A stretch of DNA of 64,000 nt from JACJYE01 sp964432875. GTDB taxonomy: Bacteria; Bacteroidota; Bacteroidia; Chitinophagales; Saprospiraceae. This document shows, in pieces, positions 24,261-33,389 of this stretch; within the stretch, counting starts at the first letter, position 1, and each line of letters begins with the position of its first letter. The notes beneath the pieces were generated by a model. The model had not been told where the DNA came from. It saw nothing but the letters and a program-made list of their open reading frames with translations, and made no database searches. The DNA is taken from positions 17,615 to 81,614 of the forward strand of contig CAYSPJ010000007.1 of assembly GCA_964432875.1 (NCBI GenBank), given 5' to 3'. Made by a program: the position numbers and the translations under genes.

Positions 24261-25256
24261 ATGAAAAACTTCATCCTTATCGGAGCAGCAGGTTATATCG
24301 CCCCCCGCCACATGCGAGCCATCCGGGACACTGGCAACACCCTGGTAGCAGCGCTTGATAAAAACGATTCCGTGGGCGTGATAGACTCCTTTTTCCCAGA
24401 TGCTACTTTCTTCACAGAGTTTGAGCGTTTTGACCGCCATCTGGAGAAACTCAAGCGCGAGGGCATCAAAATCGATTATACCAGTATATGTTCCCCCAAT
24501 TATTTTCATGACGCACATATTCGCTTCGGCCTGCGGCATGGGGCAGATGTAATCTGTGAAAAGCCATTGGTGCTCAACCCCTGGAACCTGGATGCCTTGC
24601 ACGCCATCGAACAAGAGACGGGAAAACACATCCATACCATCATGCAGTTGCGCCTATTGCCTTCACTGCTGACGCTAAAACAAAAAGTGGAAACGGCACC
24701 AAGGCACAAGCAGTTCGATGTCGAACTCACCTATATTACCTCGCGCGGCAAGTGGTACCATAGTAGTTGGAAAGGCAGCATGGAAAAGTCGGGTGGGATT
24801 GCCACCAATATCGGCATCCACTTTTACGACCTGCTCCAATGGGTATTTGGCCCGGCGTACTACAACGAAGTACACGTTCAGACCCACGACCGGGCTGCTG
24901 GTTTCATGGAAATGGAACGAGCCGTGGTACGATGGTTCCTGAGTATTAATTATGACACGCTACCTGCCGCAGTAAAAGCTGCTGGCCAACGCACCTACCG
25001 CTCTATCACCGTAGATGGAGAAGAAATCGAGTTTAGCGATGGTTTTACGGAACTGCATACCCGCAGCTATGAAGCGATACTGGAAGGCCGGGGCTTTGGC
25101 CTCAAAGATGCAGCTGAAGCCATCAAAATCGTATATGATATCCGCAATGCCCATCCGGTAGGGCTGAAAGGGAGATACCACCACCTGGCCGGGCTCCCGC
25201 TCAGCCACCACCCTTTTGAATGGGAGGAATTGGCGGAAGCACCGCTGTTTAACTGA
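24261..25256 (+). CDS. wlbA: WlbA/WbpB-type UDP-N-acetylglucosaminuronate 3-dehydrogenase
   Basis: 331 residues, Gfo/Idh/MocA family. Very close in wording to WlbA: MKNFILIGAAGYIAPRHMRAI, YTSICSPNYFHDAHI, VICEKPLVLNPWNLDAL (the EKP catalytic motif), ELTYITSRGKWYHSSWKG, GGIATNIGIHFYDLLQWVFG, and YRSITVDGEEIEFSDGFTELHTRSYEAILEGRGFG. It oxidises C3 of UDP-GlcNAcA on the path to 2,3-diamino-2,3-dideoxyuronic acids. The usual partners (aminotransferase WlbC, acetyltransferase WlbB, epimerase WlbD) are not adjacent; they may lie elsewhere or be replaced by genes later in the operon. Confidence 0.92.
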   Translation: MKNFILIGAAGYIAPRHMRAIRDTGNTLVAALDKNDSVGVIDSFFPDATFFTEFERFDRHLEKLKREGIKIDYTSICSPNYFHDAHIRFGLRHGADVICEKPLVLNPWNLDALHAIEQETGKHIHTIMQLRLLPSLLTLKQKVETAPRHKQFDVELTYITSRGKWYHSSWKGSMEKSGGIATNIGIHFYDLLQWVFGPAYYNEVHVQTHDRAAGFMEMERAVVRWFLSINYDTLPAAVKAAGQRTYRSITVDGEEIEFSDGFTELHTRSYEAILEGRGFGLKDAAEAIKIVYDIRNAHPVGLKGRYHHLAGLPLSHHPFEWEELAEAPLFN

Positions 25257-25322
25257 CCAAAAGAAGGCGGCTATTAGCTTGTACTCGTATAAACAGCGTA
25301 GAAGCCTAAAAAAATCAAACCC

Positions 25323-26111
25323 ATGAAAAATATAAATTCCTCGATCTCCATTCTTTTACTAATGGCAGGCTTGCTATGGGCAGGGTGCGGCAGCGTGAAG
25401 TATAGCGAAATGCTGATGTTTGAGCACGTGGGCAATGAGATGGGCAGCCTTGATGAATCTCCAGCCCTGGTCATTCGGAGCAATGACATCCTTAGTATTG
25501 AGGTCAGTAGCCGCAACCCTGAAAACGTGCTTGCTTTCCGTCAAATCAGAGACAATATCGGCGCAGCGACTGCAATGGCACCCGGCATACCGGAAGGCTA
25601 CCGGGTTGATGATTCCGGAAATATCTATTTGCCCTTTATCGGGCAGATGAAGGCTGCTTACAAGACGATCCCTCAATTGCGGGAAGAAGTCGTCAAGCGC
25701 CTGGTTGATTATATACCGGATGCTTCAGTACAGGTGCGCTTCATGAATTTCCGCGTGACCTTGATGGGGGAGATCATCCGCCCCAACACTTACATCATCC
25801 CCAATGAACGCCTCACGATACTGGAAGCAATTGGCATGGCAGGAGACTTCACGCCCTATGCCCGCAGGGATGCGGTGCTAGTCATCCGGGAGCGCAACGA
25901 GCAAAGAGAATTTGCACGGGTCAATGTACAGGACAAAGAACTCTTCCAATCGCCTTATTTTTACCTGAGCCCCAACGACATTGTGTATGTAGAACCTTTG
26001 AAGGCTAAGCAATATGCCACAACGGGTGACTTTATGCAGCGCTATGCTGTCTTGATCGTCCCCTTTATCAGTTTTGTAACATTTTGGTTAGGAGCGCAAT
26101 TACTTAAATAA
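25323..26111 (+). CDS. Wza-type polysaccharide export outer-membrane lipoprotein
   Basis: 262 residues: a lipoprotein signal with lipobox LLWAGC (Cys22), a Poly_export domain (about 50-140, LVIRSNDILSIEVSSRNPE, GNIYLPFIGQMKAAYKT) and one SLBB-like domain (about 143-230, VTLMGEIIRPNTYIIPNERLTILEAIGMAGDFTPYARRDAVLVIRE), ending in a hydrophobic helix (YAVLIVPFISFVTFWLGAQLL). It forms the outer-membrane export channel with the Wzc-like protein encoded 46 bp downstream. The C-terminal helix is usual for Bacteroidota members. Confidence 0.93.
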   Translation: MKNINSSISILLLMAGLLWAGCGSVKYSEMLMFEHVGNEMGSLDESPALVIRSNDILSIEVSSRNPENVLAFRQIRDNIGAATAMAPGIPEGYRVDDSGNIYLPFIGQMKAAYKTIPQLREEVVKRLVDYIPDASVQVRFMNFRVTLMGEIIRPNTYIIPNERLTILEAIGMAGDFTPYARRDAVLVIRERNEQREFARVNVQDKELFQSPYFYLSPNDIVYVEPLKAKQYATTGDFMQRYAVLIVPFISFVTFWLGAQLLK

Positions 26112-26157
26112 AGGAGCGCAAGCTTCAATCCACCTATCCAAAACAATCATACCTATC

Positions 26158-28497
26158 ATGGAAGAAGGGCATCGCGACATTCGCTTATTTCTACACAAGG
26201 CCTGGCGGTATTGGTACATCTATGCGTTCAGCATTCTCATCGCGGGCTTGGGGGCTTATGCCTACCTGAAATATACCCCGCCTCAATATAAAGGAGGGGC
26301 CTTGCTGCTGGTGCAGGATGAAGAGAACGTGGGGCGGGTCACAGAAGAAACTATTTTCGCCGACCTGGGCATGGGCAAAGCTAAGGACAATCTCATCAAC
26401 GAAATCATGATCCTGAGCTCAAACCCCTTGATGCGCGAAGTCGTCAGGAAACAAGAGCTGCAATACCGCTACATTCATATCAACGGCATCCTCAAGCGGG
26501 AGCTATACAAAAACTCCCCGGTACAAGTGCTGAACTGGGAGCCGGACGAGGTGCATTACGCCTTGTACGGCATCTTACGTGCCGATCGCCAAGGCGGCTA
26601 CCTCCTGGAATTAGAAGATGCCGCTTTGGGGGAAAAAAACATGTTCTCCGGCGAATTTGGGGCTGCCCTGGAGCTGCCGATGGGCAAACTGACCATCGCA
26701 CGCATCCAAGAACTGCCCTTGGAGCATGAAATCGGCATCCTGGTGCTGCCCGTCGACGCCATGGCCGGGGAGCTGATCAGCAACTTGGAGGTCAAACAGG
26801 CAGCAGATAAATCCAGCATGATCAGCCTGGTGTTGAAAGATGTGGTACCCGGGCGTATCCAAGACGTGCTGGAGACTTTAATTACCGTTTATAACCAAAA
26901 ATCAGTCGCTGAGAAGAACCATGTATTTGAAAACACCATCGACCTGATCAACGAGCGGATAGACCTAATCGTGGAAGAGCTGACGGCGGCTGAACAAGAC
27001 GTGGAGTCATATAAGCAACGCTTCAGCATGACCGAGCTTAGTGCCGAAGGGACGCTGCTGATGAATGAACTGAGCAGTTACAACCGCGAGATATCGGGTA
27101 CGGATGTCCAGTTGGAGATACTCAACTCCATCGAGAGTTTCCTGGAGAAAAACCGCAACAATTTCGAGTTCGTGCCCACCAACCTAAGCATCACCAACCT
27201 GACGCTGTCCAACCAGTTGGAGAGCTTCAACCGCTTGCTAGCAGAAAGAGATCAGATGCGGAGCGACCTGGGGCCTTCACACCCCGACATGGTCGTGACC
27301 GAAAAGCAGCTCCGCAACCTGCGGCAGACTATCATCGAGAACATCAACTCCATCAAGCGAGACCTGGTCATCTCCCGCAACGCCAGCCAATCGGTGCGCA
27401 GCGGCCTGCAAGGCCGACTGCAAAGCCTGCCCCGGCGCGAGCGCGAGCTCATTGAGATCGAGCGCCGCAAGGGGGTCAAGGAAAACCTGTACTTGTATCT
27501 GCTGCAAAAAAGAGAAGAAGCCGCCATCTCACTGGCGGTGACCTCGGCGAAGGGCAAAATCGTAGAACCGCCCGAGGCGCCGGGAGGGTCAGTAAGCCCG
27601 GTTTCCAATCAAATCTGGCTCATCGCCGCATTTCTGGGGCTGGCTTTACCCACGGGCTTGGTTTACATGATCTACTTTATGAACAATAAGATACTGGTGG
27701 AAGATGACATCCAGAGCGTCACGGCGGTGCCCATGGCCGGCATGATCGCCCAGAGCCGCCGCAAGAGCCGCCTGGTCGTTAAAGAAGACAGCCGTTCAGT
27801 CTCCTCGGAGATGTTCCGGATGCTACGCGCCAACCTGGCTTATATCGGCTCGGGGCATGACATGAAGTCCCTCTTGGTCACCTCCGGCATTTCGGGGGAG
27901 GGCAAATCTTTCATCGCCCTGAACCTGGGGGTCATCCAGGCGCTGGCTGGCAAAAAAACCATCATCTTGGAGCTCGACCTGCGTAAGCCTAAGCAAGAAG
28001 TCTATTCCGATGCGGAAATAAGTGATATGGGCGTGGTCAATTATCTGGTAGATGCCTCCATCATTGCCGAAGACATCATCGTCAATAGCGGTGTCCACCC
28101 CAACCTGGACATCATCCGCTGCGGGCCGAAGCCGCCCAACCCCAGCGAACTCATCCTGCTGGATCGCCTGCGCGAATTGGTCAACGTGCTGCGGGCCCGC
28201 TATGACTTTATCATCTTGGATGCCCCGCCGGTAGGCCTGGTCGCTGACGCTTTGCAAATGCAAGACCTGGCCGATGCCACCATGTTCGTGCTGCGCGCTG
28301 GCTATAGCCGCCGCCCCGAAGTGGGCCTGATCAACGAAATCGCCGAGAAAGGCAAATTGCCACGCCCCTTTATCGTGCTCAATGGCGTAAAAATAGGCAA
28401 CAGCTACAGCGGCTATGGCTTCAGTTATGGCTATGGCTATGGTTATGGCTACGGCTATACGTCCAAGCAGGAGAAGCAGTATTTCGAGAAGGAATAA
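26158..28497 (+). CDS. Wzc-type polysaccharide co-polymerase / tyrosine autokinase
   Basis: 779 residues. Wzz domain with TM1 about 19-38 and TM2 about 484-506, coiled coils about 255-300 and 395-440 (long periplasmic helices), then a cytoplasmic BY-kinase domain: Walker A SGISGEGKSFIALNLG (Lys about 583), Walker A' ILELDLRKP, Walker B FIILDAPPVGLVADA. The C-terminus is a Tyr-rich tail with an (YG)n run and two further Tyr, the autophosphorylation cluster. It controls chain length and export together with the Wza-like lipoprotein. The phosphatase partner (Wzb) is not in the window. Confidence 0.95.
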   Translation: MEEGHRDIRLFLHKAWRYWYIYAFSILIAGLGAYAYLKYTPPQYKGGALLLVQDEENVGRVTEETIFADLGMGKAKDNLINEIMILSSNPLMREVVRKQELQYRYIHINGILKRELYKNSPVQVLNWEPDEVHYALYGILRADRQGGYLLELEDAALGEKNMFSGEFGAALELPMGKLTIARIQELPLEHEIGILVLPVDAMAGELISNLEVKQAADKSSMISLVLKDVVPGRIQDVLETLITVYNQKSVAEKNHVFENTIDLINERIDLIVEELTAAEQDVESYKQRFSMTELSAEGTLLMNELSSYNREISGTDVQLEILNSIESFLEKNRNNFEFVPTNLSITNLTLSNQLESFNRLLAERDQMRSDLGPSHPDMVVTEKQLRNLRQTIIENINSIKRDLVISRNASQSVRSGLQGRLQSLPRRERELIEIERRKGVKENLYLYLLQKREEAAISLAVTSAKGKIVEPPEAPGGSVSPVSNQIWLIAAFLGLALPTGLVYMIYFMNNKILVEDDIQSVTAVPMAGMIAQSRRKSRLVVKEDSRSVSSEMFRMLRANLAYIGSGHDMKSLLVTSGISGEGKSFIALNLGVIQALAGKKTIILELDLRKPKQEVYSDAEISDMGVVNYLVDASIIAEDIIVNSGVHPNLDIIRCGPKPPNPSELILLDRLRELVNVLRARYDFIILDAPPVGLVADALQMQDLADATMFVLRAGYSRRPEVGLINEIAEKGKLPRPFIVLNGVKIGNSYSGYGFSYGYGYGYGYGYTSKQEKQYFEKE

Positions 28498-28516
28498 GCC
28501 GCGTTGCGGCCATCGC

Positions 28517-29995
28517 ATGGCAAAATCGCTGCAAGACCAGTCCATATCCGCGTTTTTCTGGGTCATCTTAGACCGGGCAGGAGGGAGTGTGATGAATTTC
28601 ATCATGACGGTCATCTTGGCCCGCCTGCTGTCCCCGGCCGATTTTGGGCTGGTCGCGATGGTGATGATTTTCTTCGAAATCTCGTCTGGCTTTGTAGATA
28701 GCGGTTTTTACGTTTCGCTCATCCGGGAGCCAGAGATATCCGAAGAAGACAAATCGACCACCTTTATTTTCAATTTCTTCAGCGCTCTGACTTTATATAC
28801 AGCGCTTTTTTTTGCCGCGCCGGCTATTGCCCGGTTCTTCGATCAGCCGATTCTGGTGTGGATTGTCCGGGTCATGGGGCTCAACCTCATCATTGGTTCA
28901 TTCGACATCATCCAGCGCGCTCAGCTGACCCGGGCCATCGACTTTAAGACCCAAACTAAAGTGCGTTTTTTAGCCGTCGGGATTGCCGGGGCGGTAGCGG
29001 TGGTGATGGCTTACCAGGGTTTCGGCGCCTGGAGCCTGGTTGCTAAATTCGGCATCATGGCGCTGGTCAATACCGGGGCGCTGTGGGTGGTGAATCCCTG
29101 GCGGCCAACCATGATGTTCAGCCGCGCCTCTTTCCGGCGCTTGTTCGGGTTCGGTTATAAGATTTTATTGGGGGGCTTGATCGACCGGTTTTACCAGCAA
29201 GCCTACAAAGGCGTGATCGGCAAATTTTTCTCGGCTGCAACGCTGGGCTTTTACAGCCAGGCCAGCTATTTTTCCAACCTCATCATCCACAACCTCTTTT
29301 GGGCTCTGGCCAAGATCACTTATCCAGTTTTAGCCAAGCTTCAGGATGAAAAGGAGAAGCTCAAGAGGAATTATCGAAAAATCATCAAACTCAGCTCCTT
29401 TGTCATCTTGCCGGCTATGGTGCTGCTGACCGTTTTAGCGCAGCCCGTAGTAGTTTGGTTTGTCGGTGAAAAATGGCTGCCGTCCGTGCCCTTTTTAAAA
29501 TTGCTATGCATCGCAGGCATGACCTACCACTTCAATGCGATCAATCTCAACATGCTATTGGTACTAGGCCGTGCCGACATCGGCCTCAAGCTGGAAATCA
29601 TCAAAAAAATCTTCGTAACAATAGCCATCATCATCGGTATCCAGTACGGCATCTACGGCCTGGTCATCGGGCAAGTAATTTCGGCCTATATCGAGCTGTT
29701 TATCAACTCTTACTATTCCAACAAGTTCCTGGGCTACGCCTTTTTGCATCAGATAAAAGACGTCAGTGACAGCTTGAGGTACAGCCTGGCAGCAGGTGGG
29801 TTCGCCTTCGTGATCAGCACCTTCCTCGATCTTCCCCTGCTCCTTACGCTCTTAATTGGCGGGATCGGAGGGGGCGCCTTTTACCTCGCATTGCATTTCG
29901 CATTCCACAGCGACGAGATGAAACTCATCCAGCACACCATCGTGCCGAGCGCCATCCGCTTGTTGGGCAGAAAAGGATCTGCCCCATCAGCTTAG
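28517..29995 (+). CDS. Wzx-type flippase (MOP/PST polysaccharide transporter)
   Basis: 492 residues from the ATG at 28517 (MAKSLQDQSISAFFWVILDRAGG), chosen because the frame upstream overlaps the Wzc tail. About 12-14 hydrophobic helices; family wording such as FIMTVILARLLSPADFGLVAMV, AYKGVIGKFFSAATLGFYSQA and ALAKITYPVLAKLQDEKEKLK is typical of the lipopolysaccharide/colanic-acid PST subfamily (WzxC-like). It moves lipid-linked repeat units across the inner membrane. It lies 19 bp after the Wzc-like gene. Confidence 0.93.
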   Translation: MAKSLQDQSISAFFWVILDRAGGSVMNFIMTVILARLLSPADFGLVAMVMIFFEISSGFVDSGFYVSLIREPEISEEDKSTTFIFNFFSALTLYTALFFAAPAIARFFDQPILVWIVRVMGLNLIIGSFDIIQRAQLTRAIDFKTQTKVRFLAVGIAGAVAVVMAYQGFGAWSLVAKFGIMALVNTGALWVVNPWRPTMMFSRASFRRLFGFGYKILLGGLIDRFYQQAYKGVIGKFFSAATLGFYSQASYFSNLIIHNLFWALAKITYPVLAKLQDEKEKLKRNYRKIIKLSSFVILPAMVLLTVLAQPVVVWFVGEKWLPSVPFLKLLCIAGMTYHFNAINLNMLLVLGRADIGLKLEIIKKIFVTIAIIIGIQYGIYGLVIGQVISAYIELFINSYYSNKFLGYAFLHQIKDVSDSLRYSLAAGGFAFVISTFLDLPLLLTLLIGGIGGGAFYLALHFAFHSDEMKLIQHTIVPSAIRLLGRKGSAPSA

Positions 29996-30025
29996 AAACT
30001 TGCAACTCTATAAAACCAACCACTC

Positions 30026-31183
30026 ATGTCAAAAGTAGCAATGATCACCGGCATCACGGGCCAAGACGGTTCGTACCTGGCCAGCTTCCTGCTGCGCAAA
30101 GGCTACACCGTGTGGGGCATGAAGCGGCGAAGCTCTTCCTTCAACACGGCCCGCATCGATGCCCTTTTCGCCAAAGACCGGGCCGAGGAGGTCCCTCATT
30201 TTTATTACTTCTACGGCGATTTGGCCGACGCGGGCAACGTCATCCGGCACGTGCAGGAAGTACAGCCCGACGAGATCTACAACCTGGGTGCCATGTCGCA
30301 CGTCAAAATCAGCTTCGACGAGCCTGAATATACCGGCGACGTGGATGGGTTGGGCACCCTACGATTGCTGGAGGCCATCCGCATCTGTGGCCTGGAGCAG
30401 AAGACCCGGTTCTACCAGGCTTCTACTTCCGAATTATTTGGTAACGCCACGGACGTGCCGCAAAGCGAGACGACGCCCTTCCGCCCGCGCAGCCCTTATG
30501 CTGCAGCCAAGCTCTACGCCTACTGGACGGTCGTCAATTACCGGGAGGCTTACGGCCTGTATGCTTGCAATGGCATTCTGTTCAACCACGAATCACCCAT
30601 GCGGGGCGAGACTTTCGTGACCCGCAAGATCACCCGGGCGGTGGCCAACATCGCGCTAGGCTTCCAGGACCTGCTGTCTTTGGGCAACCTGGACGCTCAA
30701 CGCGACTGGGGGCACGCCCGCGACTACGTGGAAGCCATGTACCTCATGCTGCAACAGCCGACACCCGATGATTATGTCATCGCCTCAGGCCGCACGACCT
30801 CGGTGCGGGAATTCGCCCGCCGCGCTTTCGAGGAGGTCGGCATCGAGCTGGCCTTCGAAGGGCGGGGCGTGGCGGAAAAGGGCTTCATCGCCAACATCGA
30901 CCGCCATCGCTATGAGCAACTCATCGGCCATGCGCCCTGGCACCTCAGCCCGAGGCAGCTCGTCCTGCAGGTCGATCCTTTCTACTTCCGCCCGACCGAG
31001 GTGGACCTCTTGGTCGGCAACCCTGCCAAAGCAAAAGCCAGCCTGGGCTGGCAAGCCCGCTGTACCTTGGAAGAATTGGTAGCGGAAATGGTCGCCCACG
31101 ACGTGGAAATCGCCCGCCGGGACGAGCACCTCAAGAATGGAGGATTTGAAATCATTGAAAACCTGGAAGAAGCCATCCGATGA
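30026..31183 (+). CDS. gmd: GDP-mannose 4,6-dehydratase
   Basis: 385 residues, extended SDR fold. Seen: the Rossmann GITGQDGSYLASFLL, KRRSSSFNTARIDAL, FYQASTSELFGNATDVPQSE, catalytic YAAAKLYAYW (Y-x3-K), FNHESPMRGETFVTRKITRA, DWGHARDYVEAMY and the C-terminal RPTEVDLLVGNPAKAKASLGW. Converts GDP-mannose to GDP-4-keto-6-deoxymannose, the precursor of GDP-fucose, GDP-rhamnose or GDP-perosamine. The reductase-like gene starts on its stop codon (ATGA). Confidence 0.97.
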   Translation: MSKVAMITGITGQDGSYLASFLLRKGYTVWGMKRRSSSFNTARIDALFAKDRAEEVPHFYYFYGDLADAGNVIRHVQEVQPDEIYNLGAMSHVKISFDEPEYTGDVDGLGTLRLLEAIRICGLEQKTRFYQASTSELFGNATDVPQSETTPFRPRSPYAAAKLYAYWTVVNYREAYGLYACNGILFNHESPMRGETFVTRKITRAVANIALGFQDLLSLGNLDAQRDWGHARDYVEAMYLMLQQPTPDDYVIASGRTTSVREFARRAFEEVGIELAFEGRGVAEKGFIANIDRHRYEQLIGHAPWHLSPRQLVLQVDPFYFRPTEVDLLVGNPAKAKASLGWQARCTLEELVAEMVAHDVEIARRDEHLKNGGFEIIENLEEAIR

Positions 31184-32139
31184 AAAAAATCGTAGTGACC
31201 GGCGCCACCGGTTTTTTAGGCAAAAGAGTCATGCGCAAGCTCTTAGCACGAGGCGATAAGCCCGTGCCGACTTCCCTCAGCTTGGGGGTCGATTTGCGCG
31301 ATTACCGCCAAGCCCAGGCTTTTTTCCAACGGGAAAAACCCGAGATTGTGCTCAACTGCGCCGCCTTCGTGGGCGGCATCCAATTCGGCTATAAATACCC
31401 GGCCGACCTTTTCGAGAACAACCTGCTGATGAATGTCAACCTCCTGCGCGCTGCCCGCGAGGCCGGCCTGGGGCGCATCGTCAACCCCGTCTCCAATTGC
31501 GTTTATCCGGCCAAGGCCACCTTGTTTCGGGAAACCGAAATCTGGGATGGCCCCATGCATGAATCGGTGATGGTGTATGGCTTTGTACGCAAGGCATTCT
31601 GGATGGGGGCTTGGGCCAACCATCGGCAGTACGGCCTGGATGTCATTAATATCGTGCTTTCCAACATGTATGGACCAGAAGACCACTTCGAGGAAGAGCG
31701 CTCTCATGCCCTGGGCGCGCTCGTCATGAAGTTTGTAGAAGCTAAACGCCGAGAGGCGCCCGCCGTCGTGGTCTGGGGCACCGGCCAGCCCGTGCGCGAA
31801 TGGCTGCACGTGGACGACGGGGCCGAGGCTCTGATCCGCAGTATGAACCTGCCGCCGACTACCGATTTTATCAATATCGGCACCGCCAGCGGCATCTCCA
31901 TCCGCGCCTTAGCTGAGCTGATCGCGGAAGCGACCGGCTATACAGGCGCCATCCAGTTCGATGCCAGCAAGCCCGACGGGGCGCCATACAAAACGGTAGA
32001 TGGCAGCCGGGGCGAAGCGCTATTGGGCTGGAAGCCCGTCATCTCTTTGCGCGAAGGCATTGAGCAAACCGTGCGCTGGTACGAGCAAAATCATCCACTT
32101 TCAAATAAGAAGCCATGCCAATCTCATTCAATAGCCTGA
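31180..32139 (+). CDS. GDP-fucose-synthase-like NAD(P)-dependent epimerase/reductase
   Basis: 319 residues of the Fcl/WcaG branch of extended SDR enzymes: Rossmann TGATGFLGKRVMRKLL, NCAAFVGGIQFGYKYPADLFENNLLMN, SNCVYPAKATLF (Ser and Cys of the Fcl active site kept), LSNMYGPEDHFEEERSHALGALVMKF, WGTGQPVREWLHVDDGAEAL. The catalytic Y-x3-K is changed: VYGFVRKAFW has Arg at +4 and Lys at +5. It probably acts on the GDP-4-keto-6-deoxymannose made by Gmd; whether as epimerase/reductase, reductase only, or with altered function is open. It overlaps gmd by 4 bp and the aminotransferase by 25 bp. Confidence 0.87.
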   Translation: MKKIVVTGATGFLGKRVMRKLLARGDKPVPTSLSLGVDLRDYRQAQAFFQREKPEIVLNCAAFVGGIQFGYKYPADLFENNLLMNVNLLRAAREAGLGRIVNPVSNCVYPAKATLFRETEIWDGPMHESVMVYGFVRKAFWMGAWANHRQYGLDVINIVLSNMYGPEDHFEEERSHALGALVMKFVEAKRREAPAVVVWGTGQPVREWLHVDDGAEALIRSMNLPPTTDFINIGTASGISIRALAELIAEATGYTGAIQFDASKPDGAPYKTVDGSRGEALLGWKPVISLREGIEQTVRWYEQNHPLSNKKPCQSHSIA

Positions 32140-33335
32140 CCAGTGGGGCCGGGGTACCTGTCCGAGCATCGGCAGTGCCCATTCATGAGCCCTCTATCGA
32201 TGAAACGGACGTGCACGCGGTCAGCGAGGCCCTGCGCTCTACCTTTGTTAGCGGCGATGGCCCGGCCTGCCGCGAATTTGAGCGGAGGCTGACGCAGTAC
32301 CTTGGGGTCAGGCACGTGTTGTTTGTCAATTCCTGCACCACGGCGCTCGACCTGGCCTTCATGGTCAAAGATTTCCCCGCGGGTAGCGAGGTGATCGTGC
32401 CTGATTTCACCTACACCAGCACGGCGCTAGGGCCGATTTTAAACAACCTCACTGTCGTATTAGCCGATGTGCGGCCCGATAACGGCAATCTGGATGTGGA
32501 GAAACTCGAAAGCTACATCACCCCCCGCACGGTCGCCATTTGCCCCGTCGATTATGCCGGCAACCCCGCCGACATGGACGAGGTGAATGCCATCGCCAGG
32601 AAATACGGGCTGTACGTGGTGCAGGATTGCGCTCAATCCATCGGCTCGAAATACCAAGGGCGTTACACTGGGGGGCTGGCGCAAGTGAGCGCGTTTTCCT
32701 TTCACGGCACCAAAAACATGACGACCGGAGAGGGCGGCGCTCTGGCCACCAATGATGATGCCCTTGCCGAGCGGATCCGCATCATGCGGGAAAAGGGTAC
32801 GGACAAGTACGCTTTCCTCACGGAGCACCGCAGCAGGGGTTTTTACGAATACGTGGACAAAGGCAGCAGCTTTGTACAGTCGAATCTCAACGGCGCGCTG
32901 GGCTTGAGCCAACTGTCACGCCTGGAAGCCATGAATGCCCGGCGGCGGGAAATCGCCCAGTACTATCTCGCTGCGCTTTCCGGCATCGAGGGGCTAGGCT
33001 TCCTGAAGGTCACGGAAGGTGCCGAGACGAACTGGCACCTCTTCGGCATCCTGGTGCCGCCAGAAAGCCGCTATGAGATCATGGATGCCCTGCGGGACAG
33101 AGGGGTGATGGCCAATGTGCACTACACGCCTTTGCACCGCAATAAGTACTACCGCCACCTGGGATGTGATGCCGATTTCCCCGGAGCGATGGCTTTTTAC
33201 CGGCGCTTGCTGCGGCTGCCGATCTACCCCTCCTTGCGCCGGGAAGACAGCGAGTATGTCGTCGAGAGCCTCATCGAGGTGATGGGCGCGCTGAGGGGGA
33301 AAAGGCAGGCTGCCACGCCATCATTTCAAGTTTGA
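32115..33335 (+). CDS. DegT/DnrJ/EryC1 sugar aminotransferase (WecE/perosamine-synthase-like)
   Basis: 406 residues, PLP aspartate-aminotransferase fold. Seen: VNSCTTALDLAFMVKDFPAGSEVIVPDFTYTSTA, ICPVDYAGNPADMD, VVQDCAQSIGSKYQGRYTGG, the Schiff-base Lys200 in FHGTKNMTTGEGGAL, REKGTDKYAFL and FVQSNLNGALGLSQL, wording shared with WecE/RffA. It would aminate a 4-keto-6-deoxy nucleotide sugar; with gmd upstream, GDP-perosamine or a related 4-amino sugar is the natural guess, but a dTDP substrate as for WecE is possible. Overlaps the previous gene by 25 bp. Confidence 0.9.
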   Translation: MPISFNSLTSGAGVPVRASAVPIHEPSIDETDVHAVSEALRSTFVSGDGPACREFERRLTQYLGVRHVLFVNSCTTALDLAFMVKDFPAGSEVIVPDFTYTSTALGPILNNLTVVLADVRPDNGNLDVEKLESYITPRTVAICPVDYAGNPADMDEVNAIARKYGLYVVQDCAQSIGSKYQGRYTGGLAQVSAFSFHGTKNMTTGEGGALATNDDALAERIRIMREKGTDKYAFLTEHRSRGFYEYVDKGSSFVQSNLNGALGLSQLSRLEAMNARRREIAQYYLAALSGIEGLGFLKVTEGAETNWHLFGILVPPESRYEIMDALRDRGVMANVHYTPLHRNKYYRHLGCDADFPGAMAFYRRLLRLPIYPSLRREDSEYVVESLIEVMGALRGKRQAATPSFQV

Positions 33336-33389
33336 GCAGATAAGGCTGCGTTGGCTTGACAACAATAGTTGGAACAGAAACATATACCG

